In this document: positions 40,146 through 49,063 of the stretch, piece after piece
Layout of the letters: each line of letters starts with the position of its first letter
Position numbering within the stretch: position 1 is the first letter of the stretch
Assembly: GCF_002285285.1 (NCBI RefSeq)
Contig: NZ_NSJF01000001.1
Span: 62,001 to 126,000 of the forward strand
Source of the DNA: Vandammella animalimorsus
Lineage (GTDB): Bacteria; Pseudomonadota; Gammaproteobacteria; Burkholderiales; Burkholderiaceae_C
Direction of reading: 5' to 3'
Length of the DNA: 64,000 bases
The notes under the pieces: model-generated
Told to the model about the DNA's origin: nothing
The model's database searches: none
What the model saw: the letters and a program-made list of their open reading frames with translations, nothing else
Position numbers and translations under genes: made by a program

Positions 40146-40454
40146 ATGAAAAAAACACAAGACGCCCGCTGGGAGGATGCCAGCCGCACACAGGGTAGCG
40201 GCAATGTGTTTCTCGACTTGGGCTTCAAGCCGGCCGAGGCGGAGGTGATGCGCCTGCGCGCAGAGGTGATGATTCTGACCGCTCAGCACCTCAAGGACAA
40301 AGGCTGGACGCAGGCCGAAGCGGCTCGCCATTTGGGCATCACGCAGCCCAGGGTTTCGCGCCTGATCAAGGGCAAGGTGGAGGATTTCAGCCTGGACATG
40401 CTGGTGACGCTGGCTGCGCGCGCGGGGCTGCGACCCCAGTTGCACTTGGGCTGA
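40146..40454 (+). CDS. HigA-like antitoxin, XRE family
   Basis: A 102-aa helix-turn-helix protein. GWTQAEAARHLGITQPRVSR is the HTH, preceded by GFKPAEAEVMRLRAEVMILT and followed by LIKGKVEDFSLDMLVTLAARAG, the standard HigA/XRE antitoxin layout partnered with Gp49-type toxins. A GGAGTGTGAGCC stretch supplies the ribosome site inside the end of the toxin remnant. The gene appears intact, an antitoxin left without its toxin. It may still repress its own promoter, if one survives, or counter related toxins elsewhere in the genome. Confidence 0.9.
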   Translation: MKKTQDARWEDASRTQGSGNVFLDLGFKPAEAEVMRLRAEVMILTAQHLKDKGWTQAEAARHLGITQPRVSRLIKGKVEDFSLDMLVTLAARAGLRPQLHLG

Positions 40455-40629
40455 TGGCTGTATCAGGCATCAGGCGGCTCCATCATATTGGCGTGCACAG
40501 TGTGGATTGGGGCGATGGCTTGGCCTGCCCATTGATGATGGTCTGTGCCTCCGTGCAGGCTCTGCGCCAAGCCTTTGAGATTGTCCTCATAAGCCTTCTT
40601 ACGTTGCACTCATTCTCAGGCGGGGTGCA

Positions 40630-40660
40630 GCCCACAGTAACCTGGGGGACAGCGCCCTAG
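40630..40660. repeat. Right-flank repeat of the iron-uptake block
   Basis: This sequence is similar to the one at 32020-32048 (same first 11 bases, GCCCACAGTAA, and same end CCCTAG) and in the same orientation, 8.6 kb away. Together they bracket the regulator, receptor, transporters and the broken toxin pair. The ~290 bases between the antitoxin and the next gene contain nothing else recognisable. Confidence 0.5.
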
Positions 40661-40747
40661 GGCTTGCCCTTATGCCTGCACTGCCGTATGCCGCTAATAC
40701 TGTGCGCGCATTCCCATGGACTTCAAGCAACGATGGAGGTATTTGCC

Positions 40748-41995
40748 ATGAACAACACGCTTCGCGCCGCTACTTTGGCCGCTGCGCTGGCCTGCAGCGC
40801 GCCGCTTCTGGCCCAGCAAGGGGAGACGGTGAAGATCGCCTGGATCGACCCGCTCTCCGGTCTGATGGCGGCGGTGGGCAACAACCAGATCAAGAGCTTT
40901 CAGTACGTGGCCGAATACTTCAACAGCCACCCCGAGCTCAACCCCGCAGGCGTGAAGTTTGAAGTGCAGGGCTTTGACAACAAGCTCAGCCCGCAGGAGA
41001 CGGCCAGCTTGCTCAAGGCCGCCATCGATCAGGGCTTCCGCTATGTGGTGCAGGGCAATGGCTCGGGAGCTTCGCTGGCCATCATCGAGGCGCTGGAGCG
41101 CCACAACGCGCGCAATCCGGGCAAGGAGGTGTTGTTCATCAACTATGCAGGAGTGGATCCAGACCTGACCAATGCCAAGTGCAGTTACTGGCATTTCCGT
41201 TTGGATGCGGACACTTCGATGAAGATGAAGGCCATGACCGATTTCATCCAGGCCCAGCCCGAGGTGAAGAAGGTGTTCCTTATCAACCAGAACTACGCGC
41301 ATGGCCACCAGGTGGCCAAGTACGCCAAGGATTTGCTCAAGCAGAAACGCCCGGATATCGAGATCGTCGGCGAGGACTTGCACCCGCTGGCGCAGGTGCG
41401 CGACTTTGCGCCTTACGTGGCCAAGATCCGAGCCTCGGGCGCCGATGCGGTGATCACGGGCAACTGGGGCTCTGATCTGGCCCTGCTGATCAAGGCCGCC
41501 AGCGATGCCGGGCTGGAGAACGTCAAGTTCTTCACCTATTACGCAGGCGTGACCGGCTCGCCCACGGCCATGGGGGCTGGCGCCGAGGGCAAGGTCTATG
41601 TCGTCAGCACCAGCCACATGAATTTGTCAGGTTCGGTGGGCGAGATCGTCAAGGGCTTTCAAGATCGCACCGGCGGCGACATGTACACAGGCAGCGTTTA
41701 CAACGCCTATGCGCTGCTCTCCGGGGCCATGGCCAAGGCGCAATCGACCGACCCGGTCAAGGTGGCGGCTGCCTTGGAGGGGTTGCGCGTCAAGGGCTTC
41801 GATCAGGAAATCGAAATGCGCCGCGACGACCACCAACTGCAGCAAGGCCTGTACATGGCGCTGTGGAGCAAGGCCACGCCGCAGGCGCCGTATTCGATGG
41901 AAAAAACCGGCTACTCTTCGCACCCGGTCAAGTACTTCAGCCTGCAGGAGACCAGCACGCCCACGACCTGCCAGATGAAGCGCCCAGGGGGCTGA
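40748..41995 (+). CDS. Branched-chain amino acid-type ABC substrate-binding protein
   Basis: A 415-aa periplasmic binding protein of the LivJ/type-1 class. Signal peptide residues 1-~22 (AALACSAPLLAQ), then VKIAWIDPLSGLMAAVGNNQ, GVKFEVQGFDNKLSPQET, LINQNYAHGHQVAKYA, and ADAVITGNWGSDLALLIKAA. No permease or ATPase genes are adjacent, so it is an orphan that must use components elsewhere. The ligand could be an amino acid, urea or an aromatic acid. ATG at 40748 has a GGAGG site nine bases upstream. Confidence 0.9.
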   Translation: MNNTLRAATLAAALACSAPLLAQQGETVKIAWIDPLSGLMAAVGNNQIKSFQYVAEYFNSHPELNPAGVKFEVQGFDNKLSPQETASLLKAAIDQGFRYVVQGNGSGASLAIIEALERHNARNPGKEVLFINYAGVDPDLTNAKCSYWHFRLDADTSMKMKAMTDFIQAQPEVKKVFLINQNYAHGHQVAKYAKDLLKQKRPDIEIVGEDLHPLAQVRDFAPYVAKIRASGADAVITGNWGSDLALLIKAASDAGLENVKFFTYYAGVTGSPTAMGAGAEGKVYVVSTSHMNLSGSVGEIVKGFQDRTGGDMYTGSVYNAYALLSGAMAKAQSTDPVKVAAALEGLRVKGFDQEIEMRRDDHQLQQGLYMALWSKATPQAPYSMEKTGYSSHPVKYFSLQETSTPTTCQMKRPGG

Positions 41996-42100
41996 TTGGC
42001 CCGCTGCCTGGATTGCTGCTGTGCCGTCCCCAGTACCGCCGCGCGCCACTCTGGCGCGCGGTTTGTCGTTGTTTCACCATCGTTTGCCGCGCGCCCGCCC

Positions 42101-43834
42101 ATGACTTCAGCCACCGCTTTGCCGCTCAGCGCCAGCGCCGCCCCTGGCGCGCAGTTCGATCTCATCGTCATTGGTGCGGGCACGGCCGGCTCGTTGCTGG
42201 CCAACCGTCTCAGCCGCAATGGCCAGCGGCGCGTGCTGTTGCTCGAAGCTGGCGGGCGCGACGACTACCACTGGATCCACATCCCAGTAGGGTATCTGCA
42301 CTGCATTGGCAACCCGCGCACCGATTGGCTCTACCACACCGAGCCCGATCCAGGGCTGAACGGCCGCGTGCTGCGCTACCCGCGCGGCAAGGTGCTGGGC
42401 GGCTGCTCCAGCATCAACGGCATGATCTATATGCGCGGCCAGGCGCGCGACTATGAGCAATGGGCGCAGCTGACGGGCGATGATTCCTGGCGCTGGCAGG
42501 CTGTGCTGCCGCACTTCATGCAGCATGAAGACCATTACCGGCTTGATGCCACAGCGCCGCAGGTGCCAGCCGGCTTTGCGAGCAGCCACGGCGGCCAGCG
42601 CCACCCCCAGGCAGCGCAGCTCGGGCGCGAGTGGCGCGTGGAAAAGCAGCGCCTGCGCTGGCCCATCCTGGATGCCTTTGCTCAGGCTTGCGTGCAGGCG
42701 GGCATTGCGCGCAGCGAGGATTTCAACCAGGGCGACAACGAAGGCGTGGGCTATTTCGAGGTCAACCAACGCAGCGGCTGGCGCTGGAATGCCGCCAAGG
42801 CCTTTTTGCGCCCGGTGCGCCAGCGGCGCAACCTCAGCATCTGGACGGGCGCGCAGGTGCAACGCCTGCTGCTGGAGCGTCAGCCCGATGGCAGCCTGCG
42901 CTGCAGCGGCGTGCAGGTGCTGCGCGGTGGCCAGAGCCTGGCCTTGCAGGCTCGCGCCGTGGTGCTCAGCGCTGGCAGCATTGGCTCGCCGCAGATCCTG
43001 CAGCTCTCGGGCCTGGGCCCGGGCGAGCTGTTGCAGCGCCACGGCATCGCCGTGCAGGCCGACCTGCCCGGCGTGGGCGCCAATCTGCAAGACCATCTGC
43101 AAATCCGCTCCATCTACCAGGTGCAGGGCGCGCGCACCCTCAACAGCCGCGCGCGCCATTGGTGGGGCAAGGGCCTGATCGGGCTGGAATACGCGTTGTG
43201 CCGCAGCGGTCCCATGAGCATGGCGCCCTCGCAGCTGGGCGCGTTCACGCGCTCATCGCCGCAGTACGCGCACGCCAACATCCAGTACCACGTGCAGCCG
43301 CTGAGCCTGGACGCCTTTGGCGAGCCGCTGCATCGCTTTGACGCGCTCACGGCCAGCGTCTGCAACCTCAACCCCAGCTCGCGCGGCAGCGTGCGCATCC
43401 AGTCGGCCGACTTCCGCCAGCCGCCGGCCATCGCGCCCAACTACCTCAGCACAGAGGAAGACCGCCAGGTCGCTGCCGACAGCCTGCGCGTGACGCGGCG
43501 CATCGTCGCCCAGCCGGCCCTGGCGCCATACCGCCCGCACGAGTACAAACCTGGCGCGCAGTACCAGAGCGACGAAGAGCTGGCGCGCCTGGCCGGCGAC
43601 ATCGCCACCACCATCTTCCACCCCGTGGGCACTTGCAAGATGGGCCGCGACGGCGACCCTCTGGCCGTGCTCGACCCCCAGCTGCGCCTGCGCGATGACC
43701 GGGGCGGCCGCGTGCATGGCCTGCACGTGGTGGACGCCAGCGTCATGCCCACCATCACCAGCGGCAATACCAACAGCCCCACGCTGATGATTGCCGAAAA
43801 AGCCGCCGCCCACATCGAAGCCCAGCTGGGCTGA
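42101..43834 (+). CDS. GMC-family FAD oxidoreductase (choline dehydrogenase-like)
   Basis: A 577-aa flavoenzyme of the glucose-methanol-choline group. Residues ~20-35 hold the FAD Rossmann motif VIGAGTAGSLLANRL; the GMC signatures GGCSSINGMIYMRGQ and GSIGSPQILQLSGLG follow; the C-terminal catalytic region has TIFHPVGTCKMG (His) and NTNSPTLMIAEKAA (second position Asn). BetA and alcohol/polyethylene-glycol dehydrogenases share this. There is no betaine-aldehyde dehydrogenase next door, so choline is not implied. It may be linked with the preceding binding protein gene, 105 bp upstream on the same strand. Confidence 0.92.
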   Translation: MTSATALPLSASAAPGAQFDLIVIGAGTAGSLLANRLSRNGQRRVLLLEAGGRDDYHWIHIPVGYLHCIGNPRTDWLYHTEPDPGLNGRVLRYPRGKVLGGCSSINGMIYMRGQARDYEQWAQLTGDDSWRWQAVLPHFMQHEDHYRLDATAPQVPAGFASSHGGQRHPQAAQLGREWRVEKQRLRWPILDAFAQACVQAGIARSEDFNQGDNEGVGYFEVNQRSGWRWNAAKAFLRPVRQRRNLSIWTGAQVQRLLLERQPDGSLRCSGVQVLRGGQSLALQARAVVLSAGSIGSPQILQLSGLGPGELLQRHGIAVQADLPGVGANLQDHLQIRSIYQVQGARTLNSRARHWWGKGLIGLEYALCRSGPMSMAPSQLGAFTRSSPQYAHANIQYHVQPLSLDAFGEPLHRFDALTASVCNLNPSSRGSVRIQSADFRQPPAIAPNYLSTEEDRQVAADSLRVTRRIVAQPALAPYRPHEYKPGAQYQSDEELARLAGDIATTIFHPVGTCKMGRDGDPLAVLDPQLRLRDDRGGRVHGLHVVDASVMPTITSGNTNSPTLMIAEKAAAHIEAQLG

Positions 43835-44125
43835 GCGCTGCTGAGCGCCTGGCGCAAGGCCAGCCGCAACGGCTGACCGCACCTGAGGAGGGCGATTCGG
43901 AAACAACCAGCAGGCCCTTCCCTTGCCCCCTGCAAAAGCCAGCTTGCTGTGCCTTGGCGCGCCTTACCGTGTTCGGCGCAATCAGGGTTCTTGCCTATGT
44001 GCCCAGGCATGTTACGGCTTTGGGCTGTGGTTCAATCGCGCACTGTTTCGACGAGCAGACCTTCCCTGGGCCGTCTGTGGCCGACAAGGCTGTCGTTTCC
44101 CCCTAAACACAGGCGAGGTTTTTTG

Positions 44126-45556
44126 ATGCCAATCCAACGCGAATACGGAAAAGAACATCCTTACTGGCCCTTGGGGCCATTCAAGGTCAGGCTGCCTTTC
44201 ATTCATTACCGCTGGGAATTCCCGGAGATGATCCAGGCCTTCCTGATGTTCGTGGTCAGCCTGGGCATGATCCCGCTGCTGCAGCAGTACCTGGGCCTGC
44301 CCTACGAGGCGGCGCTGGCTGGCGTGGTGATTTGCGGCATCGGCTTCATGCTGCCGGCGCTGCTGGGCGTGCCGCTGGTGCCCGGCTGGATCACGCCGGC
44401 CATTCCCGTGGTGCTGCTGTATCTGCAGAACTTCCAGCCGGGGCCGGAGGCCGTCAAGGCCATGGTGGCGCTGCAGATCGAGGTGTTTTTGATCTTCCTC
44501 ATCCTGGGCATCACCGGGCTGGGCAACAAGCTGGTGACGCTGATCCCCAACTCGCTCAAGTGCGGCATCATCATCGGCGCCGGCATTGCCGCCATGATGG
44601 GCGAGCTCAAAGCCGGCGGCAGGGTTTCCAACGCGCCCGTGTCCATCCTGATTGGCGCCATGATCGCCGCCTACATCCTGTTCTCGCTCTCGTTCAAGAG
44701 CGTGGTGCTGCGCAACCGTCTGGCCAAGATCATCTCCAACTTCGGCATGGTGCCTGGCATCGTAGTCGCCATGCTGATCGGCTGGGCCATCAAGGAGTTT
44801 CCGTTGCCCAACATCGAGTGGGGCATCACCAAGCCGAACTTCGGCCTGCTGTTCGATCACCTGGCCTTCAACGTCGGTTGGCCCACGTGGGATATGTTCC
44901 TGCTGGCCGCGCCCACGGCCGTCATCGCCTATGTGATTGCCTTTGGCGACATTCTGGTGGGCTTCACGCTGGTCAAGCGCGCCGACCACCAGCGCCCTGA
45001 TGAGGTGATTGAAACCAACGTCACGCGCGTACACCTGGTCACAGCCATCCGCAACGGCATGCACGCCATCTTCGCCCCCTGGCCCGGCCTGGCCGGCCCG
45101 CTGTGGACGCCCATCCAAGCCACCACCGCTGAGCGCTACGCCCTGGGCCGCAAGGCCATGGACAGCATCTACAGCGGCCAGGGCACGTTCTGGATCTCGG
45201 GTTTTCTGGCGCTGTTCGCGCTGCCGCTGGTGAGCATGTTCAAGCCCGTGCTGCCGCTGGCGCTGTCGCTGACGCTGATTCTGACGGCCTACATCTGCAT
45301 CATGGTGGGCATGGAAGAGTTGAAGGACTCGGCCGAGCGCGGCGTGGCCGGCATCGTGGCCGTGACGCTGGCCATGCCCGACCCCAAGGCCACCATCTAC
45401 GCCATTGCCGTGGGCCTGGTGCTGTACTTTCTGATCGAGCGTCAGAACGCGGCCGAGCGCCAGCGCGACGACCTGTCCATCATCACCGACGACACCGCCG
45501 CCATCGAAGCCGGCAGCGAACGCGGCAAGGCCAACCCGGACGTCGCGCCGCGCTGA
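44126..45556 (+). CDS. NCS2/SLC23-like permease
   Basis: A 476-aa membrane protein with about 12 or more helices and a polar C-terminal tail (residues ~445-476). LPYEAALAGVVICGIGFMLP, the run of GITGLGNKLVTLIPNSLKCG and IAYVIAFGDILVGF are of the kind seen in the xanthine/uracil/ascorbate permease superfamily (NCS2, SLC23). The conserved QH of classic nucleobase carriers is not obvious, so the substrate is open. ATG at 44126 with GAGG upstream is chosen; a frame back to 43949 is ignored. A clear terminator follows. It stands alone. Confidence 0.72.
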   Translation: MPIQREYGKEHPYWPLGPFKVRLPFIHYRWEFPEMIQAFLMFVVSLGMIPLLQQYLGLPYEAALAGVVICGIGFMLPALLGVPLVPGWITPAIPVVLLYLQNFQPGPEAVKAMVALQIEVFLIFLILGITGLGNKLVTLIPNSLKCGIIIGAGIAAMMGELKAGGRVSNAPVSILIGAMIAAYILFSLSFKSVVLRNRLAKIISNFGMVPGIVVAMLIGWAIKEFPLPNIEWGITKPNFGLLFDHLAFNVGWPTWDMFLLAAPTAVIAYVIAFGDILVGFTLVKRADHQRPDEVIETNVTRVHLVTAIRNGMHAIFAPWPGLAGPLWTPIQATTAERYALGRKAMDSIYSGQGTFWISGFLALFALPLVSMFKPVLPLALSLTLILTAYICIMVGMEELKDSAERGVAGIVAVTLAMPDPKATIYAIAVGLVLYFLIERQNAAERQRDDLSIITDDTAAIEAGSERGKANPDVAPR

Positions 45557-45627
45557 AATCCTCGCAGCGCAGAGGCCGCCCTCGCGGGCCGTCCGCCAAG
45601 GCCTTGAAAGGCGGGCCTCAACCGAAC

Positions 45628-45665
45628 AAAGCCAGATGCGGCAGATTGCTGCGTCTGGCTTTTTG
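45628..45665 (+). terminator. Terminator after the NCS2-like gene
   Basis: AAAGCCAGATGCGGCA and TGCTGCGTCTGGCTTTTT form an almost perfect hairpin around GAT, ending in a T run about 70 bases past the stop. Confidence 0.85.
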
Positions 45666-46090
45666 CTTGTTTGATTGCGATTAACAGCCCCTGCGGCGTA
45701 ATTGCCGCGTACGGGGTGATGTTTGGTAATGCATGCAGGCGCGCGCGCCGTCGCAGGTAGAGCGCTGAGCGCCATCAAGAACATCGCAGCAAATGGTGAT
45801 GAGGGGCGGCGCACCAGGTTGTCCACTAGTCATTCCGGTGGAACCATAGATCGCTTGGCAGTGGTGGAGGTGTTCGGCTTGTGGGCACACTCAATGTATC
45901 GAAAGAAGAGTTTTGCAAGGCTCCAATGCTGTTCGCACACTTTCCATGGCGCTGCATGCGTTGATTTTGCTCCTTGCTGGCGTCACATGATTGGGCAACA
46001 AGCTCATTGGGGGAAAACCTCTTTGTCGTGGATTGCCCAACGCCCAACACCCAAGCCCAAAGCTGAGATTTGGTCTCTTGAACAACTGCC
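45666..46090. other. Intergenic region before the minor-pilin operon
   Basis: About 425 bases. Frames on both strands are short and without family resemblance. The promoter of the pilin operon is expected here, but no clear -10/-35 or sigma54 site stands out to me. Confidence 0.4.
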
Positions 46091-46645
46091 ATGTATATCA
46101 CCGCATTAACTTCGCGCGCTTCTCGCCAGTACAGATTGAAGGCAGGATTTACTCTGGTTGAGTTACTGACTGTCATTGCCGTGCTTGCGGTGCTTGTCGC
46201 CATTGCTGCGCCCAATTTCACGCCGATGATAGAGCGCTGGCGAGTGCGTCAAGCCAGCGAACTCCTGCAATCGAGCGTGTATTTTGCGCGCTCCGAAGCT
46301 ATTAAACGCGGTGGCGCCGTAATCACAAGCCTGACTGGTGGCGCGTGCAGTGGTTGGAATTGCGGCTGGCAGGTTTGTGCAGATACAAATACTGACGGTA
46401 CATGCGATACCGGCGTGCCTATCCTGCAACGCTACGATGCGCCCAACAGGCTCACCATTTCGCGTGTCGCTGGCACTGGGGAAATCAGAGTCGATTCCAG
46501 AGGATTCTTCAATAGTGCAGCGAGTTTCAGTGTGGTGCCTACAGGCAAAACCCTTGCCGATTGGGCGGCCCTGGGGGTTTGCGTCAACGCCAGTGGGATT
46601 GTGCGTGTCGTTACTCCCCAATCGGGCGGAATTTCTTGCAGTTGA
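46091..46645 (+). CDS. fimT: Type IV pilus minor pilin FimT/GspH-like
   Basis: A 184-aa pseudopilin. The leader KAG is followed by FTLVELLTVIAVLAVLVAIA, so prepilin peptidase should cut after Gly19 and leave Phe1 with Glu5. The C-terminal globular part has four cysteines in a GspH-type domain. FimT primes pilus assembly and in naturally competent bacteria binds DNA. It opens the fimT-pilV-pilW-pilX-pilY1-pilE operon; the next gene starts 9 bases after its stop. Confidence 0.92.
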   Translation: MYITALTSRASRQYRLKAGFTLVELLTVIAVLAVLVAIAAPNFTPMIERWRVRQASELLQSSVYFARSEAIKRGGAVITSLTGGACSGWNCGWQVCADTNTDGTCDTGVPILQRYDAPNRLTISRVAGTGEIRVDSRGFFNSAASFSVVPTGKTLADWAALGVCVNASGIVRVVTPQSGGISCS

Positions 46646-46653
46646 GTAATGCC

Positions 46654-47319
46654 ATGAAGCAGCCTATTCCAAATCCTCCAACTTCTTTTTCGCGCCAAAG
46701 TGGCGTTTCGTTGATCGAAGCGCTGGTGGCTGTGCTGGTCACAGCCTTGGGTATTCTGGGTATTCTGGGTATGCAGATGCGCACCATGGTCAATACCCAG
46801 ACGGCTGTGCGGCAAGCCCAGGCCATTCGCCTGATTGAAAACCTGAGCGAGCGCATGCGCATGAATCCCAACTCCTTCGCCCAGAGTACGGCCAGCAATT
46901 ACGTCATCGGCTGGCAGCACACCATCCCAGCGACCAGCTGTTCTGGTGGCTGCGCTTCAGATGTTTTGGCCCGATTCGATATTCAGGAGTGGAGACAAGA
47001 TGTCCGCGACGCCTTGCCGCTGGCCGATGCCAATGTGTTTTTGGTCAACGATGAAGCCAGCGTCAGCGCCGGCAACCGTCGTCAGATTGGCGTCATGATC
47101 TCCTGGCGGGAGAGCCAATCTGCAGAAAATGCCAGCGATACAGCCTTCAATCGGTACTTCCAGCTCAGCAGCAGGAATGCGGCTGGGGAAACCATCACTT
47201 GCCCGACTGGTCGCACCTGCCACTTGCAATTCATTCAATTGTCTGCACGCTGCACCGCAAACACCAATTCGGGCACGGCCCGCCCATATTGCGGCGATGG
47301 CAGCGTGAAAAGAATCTGA
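46654..47319 (+). CDS. pilV: Type IV pilus minor pilin PilV
   Basis: A 221-aa minor pilin with class III leader: SFSRQSG then VSLIEALVAVLVTALGILGI, cleavage after Gly17 and Glu at mature position 5. The long C-terminal domain has several Cys. PilV is one of the subunits of the minor-pilin tip complex that carries PilY1. ATG at 46654 is chosen over the earlier in-frame start, because it gives a short leader. Start and neighbouring stop are nine bases apart. Confidence 0.9.
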   Translation: MKQPIPNPPTSFSRQSGVSLIEALVAVLVTALGILGILGMQMRTMVNTQTAVRQAQAIRLIENLSERMRMNPNSFAQSTASNYVIGWQHTIPATSCSGGCASDVLARFDIQEWRQDVRDALPLADANVFLVNDEASVSAGNRRQIGVMISWRESQSAENASDTAFNRYFQLSSRNAAGETITCPTGRTCHLQFIQLSARCTANTNSGTARPYCGDGSVKRI

Positions 47320-47352
47320 AGCTGGTTTTTTGACATCTGCATTGGATTGGAT

Positions 47353-48225
47353 ATGTTGCAAAACTCTTTGAATCTTGCAGGACGCCAAGCGCAGCGTTGG
47401 CCTGCCCCCGGGCTGCGCCAGCAGGGCGTGACCCTTGTGGAACTGATGGTGGGCGTCACCATCGGTATGTTGGTCGTGGCCGTGGCCATGGGCGCCGTGT
47501 TTATCTCGCGTGGGGCCTCCACCACAGTCAGCGAGGCTGCGCAGCTGCAGCAGCAGGCCTCCTACGCCTTTCGTGTATTGGGCCAGCAAATTCGCCAGGC
47601 AGGCTCGCTGGAGCTTGATCTGGATGCCGAGACCAATCAGGGCACAAGCACAACCTTGTCGGCTGGCACCAAAGTGGCCTTTCTGGAGGACTACGACCAA
47701 TGGAGCGAAATCATCAATGGCGTGGAAACGCCAGATAGCACGCAATTTGCACTGACTGTGGGCCACCAGAACTATGCCGAGCTTTTGGGCAATACCGCGG
47801 GCGATGTTGGCAGCCAGTTTCGGGATTGCCTCGGTGCCGGTGGGACGCCGACAGGGGGCGCTTACCCCAGCATCATCAGCCGTTTCTCTGTACGCAATGG
47901 GGAGCTGGTTTGCAGTGGCACGGCAGGGCAGGCCCAGCCCGTCATCCAGAACGTGGCCGATTTTCAGGTCCGGTATTTCATCCAGTCGGGCGCAGCAACT
48001 GGCAACCCTCAAATTGCTCGCGTTGCAGCCTCTGCCGTGGCCGATTGGGCCGATGTGGTGGCTGTGGAGGTGTGCCTGGATATGGTGGGCACGCAGGTTT
48101 CCGATGTGCCTAACGACTCCCGCTACCGCAACTGTCAGGATCAATCGGCGCCTTACGGCGACCGCATCCATCAGGTGTATCGCAACGTTTTTCAGCTGCG
48201 CAGCCAAGGCGTGCTGGGCAGTTGA
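47353..48225 (+). CDS. pilW: Type IV pilus minor pilin PilW
   Basis: A 290-aa minor pilin. GLRQQG and VTLVELMVGVTIGMLVVAVA place the peptidase site after Gly25 with Glu5 conserved. The C-terminal region (VADFQVRYFIQSG, VVAVEVCLDMVG, NVFQLRSQG) matches PilW. It belongs to the tip complex PilVWX-PilY1. ATG at 47353 is preferred to a TTG six bases upstream. Confidence 0.9.
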   Translation: MLQNSLNLAGRQAQRWPAPGLRQQGVTLVELMVGVTIGMLVVAVAMGAVFISRGASTTVSEAAQLQQQASYAFRVLGQQIRQAGSLELDLDAETNQGTSTTLSAGTKVAFLEDYDQWSEIINGVETPDSTQFALTVGHQNYAELLGNTAGDVGSQFRDCLGAGGTPTGGAYPSIISRFSVRNGELVCSGTAGQAQPVIQNVADFQVRYFIQSGAATGNPQIARVAASAVADWADVVAVEVCLDMVGTQVSDVPNDSRYRNCQDQSAPYGDRIHQVYRNVFQLRSQGVLGS

Positions 48226-48261
48226 AAGCCCTAGGCTGGAATCACTTCATTCGCTGTAGCC

Positions 48262-49041
48262 ATGACGACTATTCATCATCACATCGTTTCTCGTCCGGCA
48301 GTGCGCCAGCGCGGCGTTGCATTGTTCATCGTACTGGTGATGGTTTTGCTGGGCATGCTTCTGGCCCTGTGGGCTTCGCGCTCGGCGCTGTTCAACCAGA
48401 TGGTGGTAGGCAACGATGCCGATTACCAGCGTGCATTTGCTGCTGCCCAGGCCATGCTGCAGGATGCAGAACTCGACATTCTGCGCGAAAGCCCTGATGG
48501 CTCAATCTGCACGAAAGATGCCAGCGTGCCTCAACGCTGCCGGGCCGGTGCTACCCTGTACCCCCCACAAGGGGCGGAGGAGATCACCCCGCTGCTGGCC
48601 CAGCTCAGCGGCGCGGGCGACTCGCAATGCATGCACGGCCTGTGCACCAAGCGCGGCACTACCCCCGCATACAGAGGCCAGAACTTTTGGAACGACACCG
48701 ACTTGCTGGCCGCCATGCAGCAAGCCAATGTGGGGGCGCGCTATGGCCAATTCACGGGCGCCACTGCGGGCAGCAACACCGATGAGATTGGCGCTGCCGG
48801 CAGCGCCATCCTTAACCAGAGGGGTGATGGCAATGTCGGCGCCTGGTACTGGATTGAGGTGTTGCCCTATACCGATGCGGCCCAGAGCGCGGGCCTGATC
48901 GTGGGCGGGGCGGCCAACCTGGTGCCCTTGAGCGTCGATCCGCTGGTGGTCTACCGCGTCACCGCCATTGCCTACGGCCGAAAAAATGGCACCCGCGTCG
49001 TGCTGCAGCAGACTTTTGTGCCTCAAAAATTGAAAGATTAA
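48262..49041 (+). CDS. pilX: Type IV pilus minor pilin PilX
   Basis: A 259-aa protein with an N-terminal PilX domain: RQRG then VALFIVLVMVLLGMLLALWA, a helix with no Glu5, which is usual for this subunit. The rest is a soluble domain with scattered Cys and a C-terminal VVLQQTFVPQKLKD. PilX sits between PilW and PilY1 in the tip complex. The pilY1 start follows 22 bases after the stop. Confidence 0.9.
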   Translation: MTTIHHHIVSRPAVRQRGVALFIVLVMVLLGMLLALWASRSALFNQMVVGNDADYQRAFAAAQAMLQDAELDILRESPDGSICTKDASVPQRCRAGATLYPPQGAEEITPLLAQLSGAGDSQCMHGLCTKRGTTPAYRGQNFWNDTDLLAAMQQANVGARYGQFTGATAGSNTDEIGAAGSAILNQRGDGNVGAWYWIEVLPYTDAAQSAGLIVGGAANLVPLSVDPLVVYRVTAIAYGRKNGTRVVLQQTFVPQKLKD

Positions 49042-49063
49042 TTTCCCGTAGTGGAGGATTATC

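Noticed and set aside
45723-46109. A 128-codon plus-strand frame before fimT
   Set aside because: It has no ribosome site or recognisable motif and overlaps the start of fimT.
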